Below, in pieces: positions 19,849 to 28,872 of a stretch of 64,000 nucleotides of DNA. Every line of letters starts with the position of its first letter. The stretch's first letter is position 1. Under the pieces are notes generated by a model. That model did not search any database. It was not told where the DNA came from and saw only the letters and a list, made by a program, of their open reading frames with translations. Source of the stretch: Aeromonas veronii bv. veronii (GTDB taxonomy: Bacteria > Pseudomonadota > Gammaproteobacteria > Enterobacterales > Aeromonadaceae). The position numbers were made by a program, and so were the translations under genes. The stretch is from NCBI RefSeq assembly GCF_000820225.1, contig NZ_CDDK01000031.1:71032-135031 (forward strand), read 5' to 3'.

Positions 19849-21333
19849 TCACAGCAGGCGGCTCTGGAAGCTGACCCGATCAAATCCGTAGATGTCGTTG
19901 CGCAGTTGCTGGCGACCATTTTCGTCGATCCAGCTGCTCCAGTAGACGGTAAAGACCGGGATCGGCGTGGTAAGCGGCAACCATTTGGTCTGGCTCTCCT
20001 TGAGGATATTGGCCACCTTGTCCGGCTGATAGCGGGAGTCCGCCAACAACAGCTCGGCCAGATCGTCAGCATGCTCCACCCGGATGCAACCCGAACTGAA
20101 GGCGCGCGCCCCCTGTTCGAACAGCGCCTTGCGCGGGGTGGAGTGCAGATAGATGGCGTCATTGTTGGGCAGGTAGAACTTGTAGCGCCCCAGGGCATTG
20201 TGATCCCCCGGCTTTTGCCGCAGGCGATAGGGGAAACCGGCGGCCAGCGCCTGATGCCACCCCTCTTCGGTGAACTGGACCGGATTGCCCTCGCTGTCGA
20301 TCACCTCGAACTGCTCGCGACTCAGATAGGCGGGATCGCGACCCAGCTTGGGCAGGATGTCCTTGCTCAGGATGGAGCGCGGCACATGCCAGGAGGGATT
20401 GAGCACGATGGAGCGAATTTCGCTGGCCAGAATGGGGGTGGCCCGCTGCTCCTTGCCGACGATGACCCGGCTGGTAAACACCTCGTTGCCGGACTCCACC
20501 ACGCTCAGACGGTAGTCGGGAATATTGACCAGCACGTAGCGGCCACCGGCGAGTTGATCCACCAGATCGCGACGCCACAGGTTACGCAGCAGCAGGCTGG
20601 CGCGCACTTGCGGGCCGGTATTGAGCCAGGAGCGGGTCTGACGGCCGATGATGCCGTCCGCGGTGAGACCGTGACGACGCTGGAACTGCTTGATGGCCTG
20701 CTCGGTATCACCATCGTAAATCTGATCACCATGGCTCGGGGCGCTGTCGCCCAGCTCGTTGAGCATGGCGCGGATTTGGCCAAGCTCGGCTGAGCTCTCT
20801 CCGGCACGCAGGGTCGGCATATCGAGGGTTGGCCACTTGCTGGCCATCGGCATTGCCAGCAGTTTGTGCACTTTAGCCCGCACCGCCTCGTATTCCGCCA
20901 CCTGGGGGCGCAGGGATTTCACCTGGGTGAGCAGGTCATCATCGCTGGGCTGGGTCACCACAGGGCGGTTCAAATCGAGTTTGAGGGTCTTCATCTGCTC
21001 GCGCGAGACCAGATCCATCCCCCGCCAGGCGTGCTGGAAACGACTGAGCTTGGTAAAAATGTCGTCATAGATGGCACCACGCTTGTCTGCAGGGGCGGCC
21101 TGCAGACGCTTCCACAGCGTGAAAAAATCGGGGTGCAGCTGGGCTAGCACAGCCTCTTGCAACTGCTGCTCCAGCTCGACACGGGCCTGTTCGGCCTGAC
21201 TGCCCTGATACCAGTCGTGTCCGGTTTCACTGGCCGCCACCACGACTTGTGCTTCGGTCGCATGTACCGCGCCAGCGGGCAAACATCCCAGCCACACCAG
21301 ATTGGCAAGGGCCAGCCAATACTTCATCCCCAT
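19849..21333 (-). CDS. ldtD: L,D-transpeptidase LdtD (YcbB)
   Basis: This 494-residue periplasmic enzyme makes 3-3 peptidoglycan crosslinks and can confer beta-lactam bypass in E. coli. A signal peptide (1-25, ending VHA) comes first, then a scaffold domain and a peptidoglycan-binding repeat at about 205-240 (YDGDTEQAIKQFQRRHGLTA). The YkuD catalytic domain begins near 265, with the active cysteine in the H...SSGCIRVEH motif. Of two nearby ATGs the first (21333) has GAGG at 5-nt spacing and was chosen. The single-letter pattern YLHSTPRKALFEQGARAFSS before the cysteine is intact, so it should be active. Confidence 0.94.
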   Translation of the reverse strand: MGMKYWLALANLVWLGCLPAGAVHATEAQVVVAASETGHDWYQGSQAEQARVELEQQLQEAVLAQLHPDFFTLWKRLQAAPADKRGAIYDDIFTKLSRFQHAWRGMDLVSREQMKTLKLDLNRPVVTQPSDDDLLTQVKSLRPQVAEYEAVRAKVHKLLAMPMASKWPTLDMPTLRAGESSAELGQIRAMLNELGDSAPSHGDQIYDGDTEQAIKQFQRRHGLTADGIIGRQTRSWLNTGPQVRASLLLRNLWRRDLVDQLAGGRYVLVNIPDYRLSVVESGNEVFTSRVIVGKEQRATPILASEIRSIVLNPSWHVPRSILSKDILPKLGRDPAYLSREQFEVIDSEGNPVQFTEEGWHQALAAGFPYRLRQKPGDHNALGRYKFYLPNNDAIYLHSTPRKALFEQGARAFSSGCIRVEHADDLAELLLADSRYQPDKVANILKESQTKWLPLTTPIPVFTVYWSSWIDENGRQQLRNDIYGFDRVSFQSRLL

Positions 21334-21425
21334 GGGTACCTCAAAACGGTTTGTTCACTCTGTCGGGCCTGACAAGCAGACCCGATGCTCAGGCCGCTCA
21401 TGATGCGTGAACGGCCAATACTTTG

Positions 21426-22190
21426 CTAGCGCCCGGGGGCATAACGCTGCCAGATAATGTCATACGCATCGGTCTCCTTGAACCGCGCCAACGCCTGATT
21501 AAATTGTTGCAAGAACTGCGGCGAAAAGCTGCGCTTGCCCAACATAAAGAAGCTCGGCGATTCAGATACCACCATGGGGTGGCTGGTGAACAGACCGCTC
21601 ATCCCCTCCTTGTTAAGGGCGCTGGGGGTAGCCAGCATGTCACCGAGAAAACCGTCGATCCGCCCGCGGGCCAGCTTCTCATAATTTTGCTGGTCGCTCA
21701 CCGCACTCACCTGTTTGGCATAGCGAGCGAGCAGCGACATCACTTCCTCACCATAGAAGTACTCTTTGGTAACACCGAGGGAGTAACCACTGGCCAGCCA
21801 GCTCGTCAGATCCTGTTCGGGATAGTGGCTGCCCTTGCGGATCCACAGCAAGGTGCGCCCCGGGTTGTAGGAGTCGGAAAACCAGGCATAACGGGCGCGC
21901 TCATCATTGATATTCGCCTCCATCGCCATGTCTATCTCGCCATGCTCCATTTCGTGCAGTACCCGCTTCCAGGGCAGCTCCACATAGTTGACCTTGCAGT
22001 GCATGGAAGTGAGCACAGCCGTCAGCACCTCGGCGGCATAACCGCGCACCTCTTGCGGTGAATCGGCTTCGTAATAATGGTAGGGGGGCCAGTTATCGTA
22101 ACCGACCTGAATAGGCTCGGGACACAGGGCCTTGGCCAATGCCATTGGCGCCCATAATCCAAGCAACAGACAGCAAGAGATCCACTTCAT
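21426..22190 (-). CDS. periplasmic solute-binding protein, SBP family 3
   Basis: This 254-residue exported protein has a signal peptide (1-19, ending ALA). The mature part begins ALCPEPIQVGYDNWPPYHYY and continues ...VLHEMEHGEIDMAMEANIND, the usual lobe-1 motifs of amino-acid-type binding proteins. Two cysteines (in ALCPEP and SMHCKV) could form a disulfide. As with the proteins at 3.4 and 50.4 kb, no permease or ATPase genes accompany it. It lies alone, reading toward ldtD. Confidence 0.8.
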   Translation of the reverse strand: MKWISCCLLLGLWAPMALAKALCPEPIQVGYDNWPPYHYYEADSPQEVRGYAAEVLTAVLTSMHCKVNYVELPWKRVLHEMEHGEIDMAMEANINDERARYAWFSDSYNPGRTLLWIRKGSHYPEQDLTSWLASGYSLGVTKEYFYGEEVMSLLARYAKQVSAVSDQQNYEKLARGRIDGFLGDMLATPSALNKEGMSGLFTSHPMVVSESPSFFMLGKRSFSPQFLQQFNQALARFKETDAYDIIWQRYAPGR

Positions 22191-22506
22191 ATGTCATCCT
22201 TGACGAATAAGTGAGTCATCATAAATCGCCCTCTGCAAAATGGCGATAGAGGCCAGATGACTATCGCATCCGCTAGAAAATGACGCAGCAAAGCACGTCT
22301 ATTTGCCAAATGCTCCGCCGGAGCGCCACTGGCAACCTGTGCCCCGCCAGACCTGTTTAACCGGGAAACAGCAACGTTTGGAACAGGGGCAAAAAGGGGT
22401 TAATATGTGACCAAATATTTTTTTGTGATCCACTATGCTTTTTTTGCAATTGGATTAGCATATGCGCGACATCGGCCTACCCATTCTGTCAGGCATAGAG
22501 AGTGAT

Positions 22507-23052
22507 ATGACGTACAAAAAGTTCGGTTTTTTGACTGCCATTCTGGCGTTAAGCGGTTTTTATCTTTACACCCTCTATCTGGCTGCTCACCCCAACGTGA
22601 GCCTGGCCTACAAACTCTATTATCTGGAAGGCAAGACCCGCTTCTGGGAACACAACTCCAGCATGACCTATCAGCCAGGTAACGAGCTCAATCTGACCAA
22701 GCCGAGCCGCTTCCTCTCCAGCGAAGGCTGGGCCAAGAAGCCGAGCGATGAAGGTACCCTGCTCAGCGGTCAGGGCGGTCTCTACTTTGTGCTGCCCAAG
22801 CAGGCGGCCAATCCGGATCAGCTTACCGTACAGGCCCGCATCAATAGCCCGGAAGCCGGTGCCCTGTTGAAAGTGGCGCTGGGTCACGACTTCACCACCA
22901 CGGTGAAACTGGCCAAAGCGGGCATCAACGAAATCCGCCTCAGTCTGCCCGGCGACTCACTCACGGCAGATCCCAAGCGCCCCAATTTTCTGGCGCTCTC
23001 GGCACCAACTCCCATCAATGTGCAGTCGGTACGTTTGACCGTAGCCCAGTGA
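22507..23052 (+). CDS. membrane-anchored protein of the Gtr operon, unrecognised
   Basis: This 181-residue protein has one N-terminal hydrophobic helix (about 5-27, FGFLTAILALSGFYLYTLYLA). A soluble, probably periplasmic part follows that looks beta-rich: WEHNSSMTYQPGNELNLTKP, GQGGLYFVLPKQ, TVQARINSPEAGALLKVALG. I do not recognise the family. It leads an operon with a GtrB-type glycosyltransferase, GtrA and a PIG-V-like transferase, spaced 55 bp ahead, so it probably works with polyprenol-linked sugar transfer on the periplasmic side. The ATG at 22507 follows AGAGAGTG; the in-frame ATG 45 bp earlier lacks a site. Confidence 0.7.
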   Translation: MTYKKFGFLTAILALSGFYLYTLYLAAHPNVSLAYKLYYLEGKTRFWEHNSSMTYQPGNELNLTKPSRFLSSEGWAKKPSDEGTLLSGQGGLYFVLPKQAANPDQLTVQARINSPEAGALLKVALGHDFTTTVKLAKAGINEIRLSLPGDSLTADPKRPNFLALSAPTPINVQSVRLTVAQ

Positions 23053-23107
23053 TCCTTGCCCCGAATACCATTTTATAAAAACAACTATCCCAAATAAGGA
23101 CGTTCTT

Positions 23108-24127
23108 ATGTCGCATCCAGATTTTCGACTCTCTCTGGTCGTTCCCGTTTACAACGAGGAAGAGAGCATCGATGCCTTCATCAACGCGATAGACAACGAA
23201 CTGGCCCCGCTGAAAGACCAGCTTGAAATTGTATTCGTCAACGATGGCAGCCGTGACCGCACCCGTGAAGTGGTCGAGCAGGCCATCGCCCGCGATCCGC
23301 GCGTGACCCTGGTCAACCTAGCACGCAACTTCGGTAAAGAAGCCGCCCTGACCGCCGGTCTGCATCAGGCCAAAGGGGATGCCATCGTGCCGATGGACGT
23401 GGATCTGCAAGACCCGCCCGCCCTGATCCTGGAGTTCGTCAAACTGTGGCAGACCGGTGACTATGACACCGTCTACGGCATCCGCGTCGATCGCAGTGCC
23501 GATACCCCGATGAAGCGCCTGACTGCCGGTGGCTTCTACCGCTTCTTCAACGCCCTCTCCACCAGCACCAAGCTGCCGGAGAACGCCGGTGACTTCCGCC
23601 TGATCGACCGTCGCGTGGTCGAGGCGATCAAGCTGCTGCCGGAGCGCAACCGCTTTATGAAGGGTCTGTTTGCCTGGGCCGGTTTCCGTGCCGTTGGCGT
23701 CCCCTACGAGCGCCCGGCCCGTCACGCCGGTGAAACCAAGTTCAACTACTGGAAACTGTGGAACTTCGCCCTCGACGGTCTGCTCAGCTTCTCCAGCTGG
23801 CCGCTGCGGGTCTGGAGCTATGTGGGTGTCAGCGTCTCGCTGGTGGCCTTCCTCTATATCCTGAAAATCATCACCCAGGTGATCTTCTTCGGCATCGACG
23901 TACCCGGTTACGCCTCCCTGATGTCCGTAGTGCTGTTCCTCGGCGGTATCCAGCTGCTGTCGCTCGGCATCATCGGCGAGTACATCGGCCGCATGTTCGT
24001 GGAAGTGAAACAGCGCCCGGTCTACCTCATTGAAGGGGTCTATGGCCAGTATGCCAAGCAGGATGCGGCCAAACCGCAGAGCGCTGACGGCAACCCGCAA
24101 GAGCAGCAGGAGCAAGCGCCTCAATGA
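23108..24127 (+). CDS. GtrB/DPM-like polyprenol-phosphate glycosyltransferase
   Basis: This 339-residue GT2 enzyme has a catalytic domain (about 8-235) that begins LSLVVPVYNEEESIDAFI. It carries VFVNDGSRD, the metal-binding DVDLQDPPALI (DxD) and FRLIDRRVVEAI. Two C-terminal helices follow (about 235-310, WSYVGVSVSLVAFLYI and SLMSVVLFLGGIQLLSLGIIGEYIGR). This is the GtrB layout: transfer of a sugar from a nucleotide donor to undecaprenyl phosphate on the cytoplasmic face. The ATG follows AAGGACGTTCTT. It overlaps gtrA by 4 bp (ATGA). Confidence 0.9.
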   Translation: MSHPDFRLSLVVPVYNEEESIDAFINAIDNELAPLKDQLEIVFVNDGSRDRTREVVEQAIARDPRVTLVNLARNFGKEAALTAGLHQAKGDAIVPMDVDLQDPPALILEFVKLWQTGDYDTVYGIRVDRSADTPMKRLTAGGFYRFFNALSTSTKLPENAGDFRLIDRRVVEAIKLLPERNRFMKGLFAWAGFRAVGVPYERPARHAGETKFNYWKLWNFALDGLLSFSSWPLRVWSYVGVSVSLVAFLYILKIITQVIFFGIDVPGYASLMSVVLFLGGIQLLSLGIIGEYIGRMFVEVKQRPVYLIEGVYGQYAKQDAAKPQSADGNPQEQQEQAPQ

Positions 24128-24495
24128 TCTCCCGCGAGGAATTCTGGCGGCTGGTACGTTTCGGTTTTGTCGGCGGGGGGGCTACCCTCGTCGACCTTGG
24201 CACCTCCATCGCACTGTTTCATACCTGGCCCACCATCTCGGAGCACCTGGTTACCACGCTGGCTTTTGCCATCGCGTTCTGGTTCTCCTTCTTTGGTCAC
24301 CGCTACATCACCTTCCAGAAGCAGGGAGCCGCCAGCAAGTTTCTGCTGGTTGCCCTCTTCTCGCTGGCGGTGCGTAACCTGATCCTGAGCGGCCTGCTGT
24401 TTGCGGGACTCTCCGGTCTGCTGCCGGTGGTCATCGCCACCCTGACCGTTACCGTCCTCACTTACGTTCTCTCTCGCGTCTGGGTTTTTGCCTGA
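24124..24495 (+). CDS. GtrA family flippase
   Basis: This 123-residue protein has four hydrophobic helices. It opens EEFWRLVRFGFVGGGATLVDLGTSI and ends TVTVLTYVLSRVWVFA, the standard GtrA start and finish. GtrA proteins are thought to flip undecaprenyl-phosphate sugars to the periplasm. Start and stop overlap the genes on either side by 4 bp and 1 bp, so the three are tightly coupled. Confidence 0.9.
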   Translation: MISREEFWRLVRFGFVGGGATLVDLGTSIALFHTWPTISEHLVTTLAFAIAFWFSFFGHRYITFQKQGAASKFLLVALFSLAVRNLILSGLLFAGLSGLLPVVIATLTVTVLTYVLSRVWVFA

Positions 24496-25661
24496 TGAAT
24501 GATATGACCAATACTGCCCCGCTCACCGGGACTGCACTCCCCTATCGCCCCTCACTGCGCATCAGCGGCCGTGACTGGCTGATGATCATCGCCGCCTTCA
24601 TGCTGAGCCGGGTGGCGCTGTATGGCATGGGTTACTTCGGTGTCCAGCTCTATGGCTCCCCCGACATCGGCCCGCTGCAGGCCTATTGTCAGTTCGACTG
24701 CGTCTGGTTCCAGCGCATCATCGAAAACGGCTACGACCTCTACCCGCGCTGGCTGAGCAAGGGCAATGCGGCCAACTGGGCCTTCATGCCGCTCTACCCG
24801 ATTGTCTCTGGTGCCATCTCCAACCTGTTCAATGTCGAGAGCCTGATCGGCCTCATCATTGTTACCAATATCTCCTTCTTCGCCAGCCTGCCGCTGATGC
24901 TGCTGGTGTTGCGTCAGCTCAAGCTGGGGGACGATACCGCCCGCTTCGGCGTCTGGCTGCTCGCCTTCTCCCCCTTCTCCGCCTACTTCGTCTCCGGTTA
25001 TACCGAGTCGACCTTTATGGCGCTGATGCTGGGGATGTTCCTGTTCGCCTATCGGGAGCAGTGGCTGATGGTGGCCGTGCTGGGGGTCTGTATCTCCGCC
25101 ACCCGCAACCTGGGGGTGATGATGGTCTTCCCGGTGCTGATCCTGGCGCTGCAAGCCTACGGCTGGCGGGAATTTTTCCGCTTTACCGAGCGCGCCTTCA
25201 AGGTGGTGTTCACCCTCTGGATGATCCCTTTTGGCCTGTTTGCCTACATGGTCTACCTCTATCACCTGACCGGCGATGCTTTCGCCTTCAAGCACATTCA
25301 GGTGGCCTGGGGTCGCTACATGGACAGCCCGCTGGACTGGTGGCTGAGCGGTTTCGAGCTGGGCGGCCGCAAGGCTTACCTCTCCATCATGGTGATCTTC
25401 GGCTGGTGCCTGAACGGCTACCTGTTCAGCCAGAAACGCTGGGCTGAAGCGACCCTGATGTTCATCTGCTGCACCATCCCGCTGATGACCGGCCTCAACG
25501 CCATGCCACGCTATATGTTCGGGCTCTACCCGACCCTGCTGGCCATCATTCTGCTGACCCATCGCTGGCCCGCCATCCGCCCTGCTGTGCTCTGCATCAG
25601 CGGCATGGTGGCTTCCTTCATCGCGGTGGCCTTCGTCAACTTCAAGTTCTTCACCGTCTGA
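24495..25661 (+). CDS. PIG-V-like polyprenol-sugar-dependent glycosyltransferase
   Basis: This 388-residue polytopic membrane protein has about ten helices. Its first periplasmic loop contains YCQFDCVWFQRIIENGYDLY and then NWAFMPLYPIVSGAISNLF. The D-W-Y/N-W-A-F-MPLYP pattern is typical of GT76/PIG-V-like mannosyltransferases that use lipid-linked sugars. Mid-protein helices surround AFSPFSAYFVSGYTESTFMA, another PIG-V hallmark. It would take the sugar supplied by the GtrB- and GtrA-like partners and attach it to an unknown acceptor such as a glycan or protein. The start codon overlaps the gtrA stop (TGATG). Confidence 0.82.
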   Translation: MNDMTNTAPLTGTALPYRPSLRISGRDWLMIIAAFMLSRVALYGMGYFGVQLYGSPDIGPLQAYCQFDCVWFQRIIENGYDLYPRWLSKGNAANWAFMPLYPIVSGAISNLFNVESLIGLIIVTNISFFASLPLMLLVLRQLKLGDDTARFGVWLLAFSPFSAYFVSGYTESTFMALMLGMFLFAYREQWLMVAVLGVCISATRNLGVMMVFPVLILALQAYGWREFFRFTERAFKVVFTLWMIPFGLFAYMVYLYHLTGDAFAFKHIQVAWGRYMDSPLDWWLSGFELGGRKAYLSIMVIFGWCLNGYLFSQKRWAEATLMFICCTIPLMTGLNAMPRYMFGLYPTLLAIILLTHRWPAIRPAVLCISGMVASFIAVAFVNFKFFTV

Positions 25662-25687
25662 TGTGACGACAATGCCTGATACACCAA

Positions 25688-25714
25688 ATGCCGGTCACCT
25701 GACCGGCATTTTTT
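25688..25714 (+). terminator. terminator of the Gtr operon
   Basis: The stem ATGCCGGTC / GACCGGCAT (25688-25696 with 25701-25709) is followed by six T. Confidence 0.87.
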
Positions 25715-25805
25715 ATGGCCGCTATTTTTATCGACAGAGCGTCCCTCTCCTCTCCGTCACACTTTCCTCGGCTTGAAAACGTAACCATTTGAACTGATGT
25801 CACAA

Positions 25806-25822
25806 ATCGGCATTTTGCCGAT
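25806..25822 (+). promoter_or_regulatory. candidate operator ahead of the amylase gene
   Basis: A perfect 7-bp inverted repeat, ATCGGCA-TTT-TGCCGAT, lies 67 bp before the start codon, where a repressor could act. No activator box was confidently matched. Confidence 0.35.
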
Positions 25823-25888
25823 CCAAGGCGCGCTTTGCTGCTCCTAGAATGGGCCCTTGTCCGAACTGCCCTGCTCAAGGAATGGCTT

Positions 25889-28000
25889 ATGCGTCGTGCT
25901 TATTACTTATCCCCTCTCTGGCTCGCCCTGCTGGCCACCCCTCTGTTCACCCAACAGGCGATGGCTGCCCCCGAGGTTCACCTCTATGTGGATGGTCAAC
26001 CGGTGGCGACTCCGATCGCGCTGGACAAGGGCACTGTGGAGCTGACTCACCCTCTTGCCAAGGGGAGCCACCAGATCCGCATCAGCGACGCAGACAACAG
26101 TTGCGGTACCAGCTTTGGCCCGAGCGAGAGCAAGCCACTCCCCTTCGGCACCGCCCAGCCCATGGACAAATGCAGCAAGGATCAGAGCTTTACCCTTCGG
26201 GTGATGCTGGCCGGGGAGTATCAGTTCACCTTCAACCCGGATACTCCCAGCCTCAAGGTGCTGCGGGCGACCAAGAAGAGCGAGTTCAAGCGCCAGCCCC
26301 CGGAAGAGCCCTGCATCAGCTGGGATGGCGGCCCGGTCACGGTATCCCTGAAAGGGGTCTGGCCCGACGGCACCCGACTGCGGGATGCCTACTCGAAACA
26401 GGAGGCGGTGGTCAAACAGGGCAAACTGACCCTGACCCCGAGCAAAGAGAGCGGCGGCCTGCTGCTGCTCGAGCCGGTCAAGGCAGCCAAACCAGCACCG
26501 TTCAGCTGGGATCAGGCGAGCGTCTATTTCCTGCTGACCGACCGCTTCCACAACGGCGACCCCGCCAACGACCAGAGCTTCGGCCGCCAGAAGGATGGTC
26601 AGGATGAGGTAGCCACCTGGCATGGCGGTGACTTCAAGGGGCTGACCGAGAAGCTCGACTACATCAAGAGCCTCGGCATGAACGCCATCTGGATCACCCC
26701 CATGGTGGAGCAGGTTCACGGCTTCATTGGTGGCGGCGAGCAGGGCAATTTCCCCTTCTACGCCTACCACGGCTACTGGGCGCTCGACTTCACCAAGATT
26801 GACCCCAACTACGGCGATGAAGAGAGTCTGAAAACCCTGGTGGACGAGGCCCACAAGCGCGGCATGCGGATCATCCTCGACGTGGTGATGAACCACGCCG
26901 GTTATGCCACCCTCGCCGATCTGCAAGATCTGGGGCTCACCGAACAGACCCAGAACAGCGGCAAACTGCCGACCGTCTGGAACCAGTGGCGCCCGAGCGG
27001 TGGCCTCAACTGGCATGGCTACAACCAGTTCATCGACTATCAATCACCCGCGTGGAACAAGTGGTGGAGCGGTGACTGGGTGCGCGCCGGTCTGCCCGGC
27101 TACCCGCAGCCCGGCACCGACGATGTCACTGGCTCGGTGGCGGGGCTGCCGGACTTTCTGACCGAATCGACCAAACCGGTAGGGCTGCCGCCGTTGCTGG
27201 CCGCGAAAAAAGACACCCTCGCCAAGGCGCTGCCCAACGCCACCGTGAATGACTATCTCATCGCCTGGCACACCGACTGGGTGCGCCGCTTTGGCATCGA
27301 CGGTTTTCGGGCCGACACCGTCAAACATCTGGAGCCCGAGGTGTGGGCCAAGCTCAAACAGGCGGGCAGCACTGCGCTCAAGGAGTGGAAGGTTGCCAAC
27401 CCGGACAAAGCCCTCGACGAGCTCCCCTTCTACATGGTGGGCGAGGTGTGGGATCACGGGGTCGCCAAGGATTTCTGGTATCAGAACGGTTTCGATTCGC
27501 TGATCAACTTCGACTATCAGCGCGAGTTCGCCCTGCCCCAGGCCCAGTGCATGGCCAGCGCCGAGCCCACCTATGCCAGCTACGCCCGCCGCATCAATCA
27601 GGATCCCGAGTTCAACGTGCTGAGCTATATCAGCTCCCACGACACCAAGCTGTTCTTTGGCGACTATCAGGATGTGCCGCTACAGCGCCGGGTCGCCAAC
27701 AGCTTTATGCTGCTGCCGGGCGGTATCCAGCTCTACTACGGCGACGAGTCCGGCCGCGGGCTGGCCAAGGATGGCGGGGTGTTCGATCAGGCGCTGCGCT
27801 CGGATATGAACTGGCAGGAGCTGGCCAGCGGAGACAAGGCCGAGCTGGTCAAGCACTGGCAGCAACTGGGTCAGTTCCGCGCCGCCCATCCGGCCATTGC
27901 GGCAGGCAGTCACCAGAAACTCTCGGATGCCCCCTACGCCTTCGTGCGGGAGAAGGGGGATGACAAGGTGGTGGTGGTCTTTGCCGGTCGGCAGAAGTAA
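25889..28000 (+). CDS. periplasmic or secreted alpha-amylase (GH13)
   Basis: This 703-residue glycosidase has a signal peptide at residues 1-26 (ending AMA) and a beta-rich N-terminal region (about 27-205). The GH13 barrel begins FSWDQASVYFLLTDRFHNGDP. Conserved region I is DVVMNHAGY. The nucleophile is D476 (GFRADTVKH), the acid/base E519 (MVGEVWDHG) and the third acid D585 (SSHDTK). This resembles MalS-type periplasmic amylases that trim maltodextrins or starch. The ATG at 25889 is preceded by AAGGA and leads straight into the signal peptide. It is monocistronic with a hairpin after it. Confidence 0.92.
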   Translation: MRRAYYLSPLWLALLATPLFTQQAMAAPEVHLYVDGQPVATPIALDKGTVELTHPLAKGSHQIRISDADNSCGTSFGPSESKPLPFGTAQPMDKCSKDQSFTLRVMLAGEYQFTFNPDTPSLKVLRATKKSEFKRQPPEEPCISWDGGPVTVSLKGVWPDGTRLRDAYSKQEAVVKQGKLTLTPSKESGGLLLLEPVKAAKPAPFSWDQASVYFLLTDRFHNGDPANDQSFGRQKDGQDEVATWHGGDFKGLTEKLDYIKSLGMNAIWITPMVEQVHGFIGGGEQGNFPFYAYHGYWALDFTKIDPNYGDEESLKTLVDEAHKRGMRIILDVVMNHAGYATLADLQDLGLTEQTQNSGKLPTVWNQWRPSGGLNWHGYNQFIDYQSPAWNKWWSGDWVRAGLPGYPQPGTDDVTGSVAGLPDFLTESTKPVGLPPLLAAKKDTLAKALPNATVNDYLIAWHTDWVRRFGIDGFRADTVKHLEPEVWAKLKQAGSTALKEWKVANPDKALDELPFYMVGEVWDHGVAKDFWYQNGFDSLINFDYQREFALPQAQCMASAEPTYASYARRINQDPEFNVLSYISSHDTKLFFGDYQDVPLQRRVANSFMLLPGGIQLYYGDESGRGLAKDGGVFDQALRSDMNWQELASGDKAELVKHWQQLGQFRAAHPAIAAGSHQKLSDAPYAFVREKGDDKVVVVFAGRQK

Positions 28001-28027
28001 CCCTTAAGCCACATTGACCAGCAGCAG

Positions 28028-28055
28028 AGAGGGGAGCCACTGGCTCCCCTCTTTC
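28028..28055 (+). terminator. terminator after the amylase gene
   Basis: A long stem AGAGGGGAGCC / GGCTCCCCTCT (28028-28038 with 28042-28052) is followed by a short TTCGTTT tail. Confidence 0.7.
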
Positions 28056-28075
28056 GTTTATCTATCTGCCAAGGC

Positions 28076-28702
28076 TCACAGTGACTGGCGCGCTGCCACC
28101 GGCCACTGCAGGCGCGCTTTGACCAACATCTCTTGCCACAGGGGCCAGGCCAGCAGCGCCTGCTGATAGGCTCCGGCCTGACCGGGCAACAGGATGCCGT
28201 AGCTGGCCAGCCGATAGGCCATCACCGCATAGAAGGCATCGACAAGGCCCGCCTCGCCAAAGTAGAAGGGGCCCCGCGCCTGCGACCAGATCTCCTGCAA
28301 ACGAGCCAGCTCACCGACCGCCTCCACCGGGGGATCGATACGGGTTGGCGCCCCAAGAAAGAAGGGGAGCAGAGAACGGATCTGCCGAAATCCCGCGTGC
28401 AACTCGGCGCAGAGGCTGCGAGCCAGTGCCCGCTCGGCCAGCGAAACCGGATAGAGCTGGCGGTCGGGACAGAGCTCGTGAACATATTCAGCGATGGCCA
28501 GCGAGTCGTGAACCCGCACGCCATCGTGTTCGAGCCAGGGCACCAGACCGGCCGGTGCCAGCCGCTTGAGCCGGGCCAGCGACTTGGCATCCTCCAGATC
28601 GAACACCTGCTCCTGCCACGTCAGCCCGCTCATGGCGAGCACCAGTGCCGCTCGCATCGCCCAGGTGGAGCCGGTGCCCACCGCCAATACCAAGGATCCC
28701 AT
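28076..28702 (-). CDS. glutathione S-transferase family protein
   Basis: This 208-residue protein has a thioredoxin-like N-terminal domain. It runs SLVLAVGTGSTWAMRAALVLAMSGL, then the PAGLVPWLEHDGVRVHDSLAIAEYV segment, whose 'VPxL...DSxAI' pattern is the glutathione-binding cis-proline and SNAIL-like motif. A helical C-terminal domain follows. It is most like the small bacterial GST branch beginning 'LxIGnknySSWSLR', here with GTGSTWAMR. AGGAGGCAACAG precedes the ATG at 28702, so the longer frame is rejected. Substrate unknown. Confidence 0.82.
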   Translation of the reverse strand: MGSLVLAVGTGSTWAMRAALVLAMSGLTWQEQVFDLEDAKSLARLKRLAPAGLVPWLEHDGVRVHDSLAIAEYVHELCPDRQLYPVSLAERALARSLCAELHAGFRQIRSLLPFFLGAPTRIDPPVEAVGELARLQEIWSQARGPFYFGEAGLVDAFYAVMAYRLASYGILLPGQAGAYQQALLAWPLWQEMLVKARLQWPVAARQSL

Positions 28703-28872
28703 CTGTTGCCTCCTGCATGAGTTGCCTGCGACCGGCCGAGCTGCCCTGATGGCAAAACATCCGATGGTCGCTTCACATTTGCGCACCGGCGGGTTTGACC
28801 CTCTTGGTGAGCGATGCTAGTTTGATTTTTCAAAACAATCAGTTAGCAACAATGTGAGCCATTAACCGAAAT

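Noticed and set aside
22400-22440. TGTGACC and TGTGATCC half-sites before the Gtr operon, as a CRP site
   Set aside because: They are direct rather than inverted repeats and do not give TGTGA-N6-TCACA.
25735-25770. possible MalT box ahead of the amylase gene
   Set aside because: The pyrimidine-rich stretch only loosely resembles the GGGGA-GAGG consensus and no paired boxes were seen.
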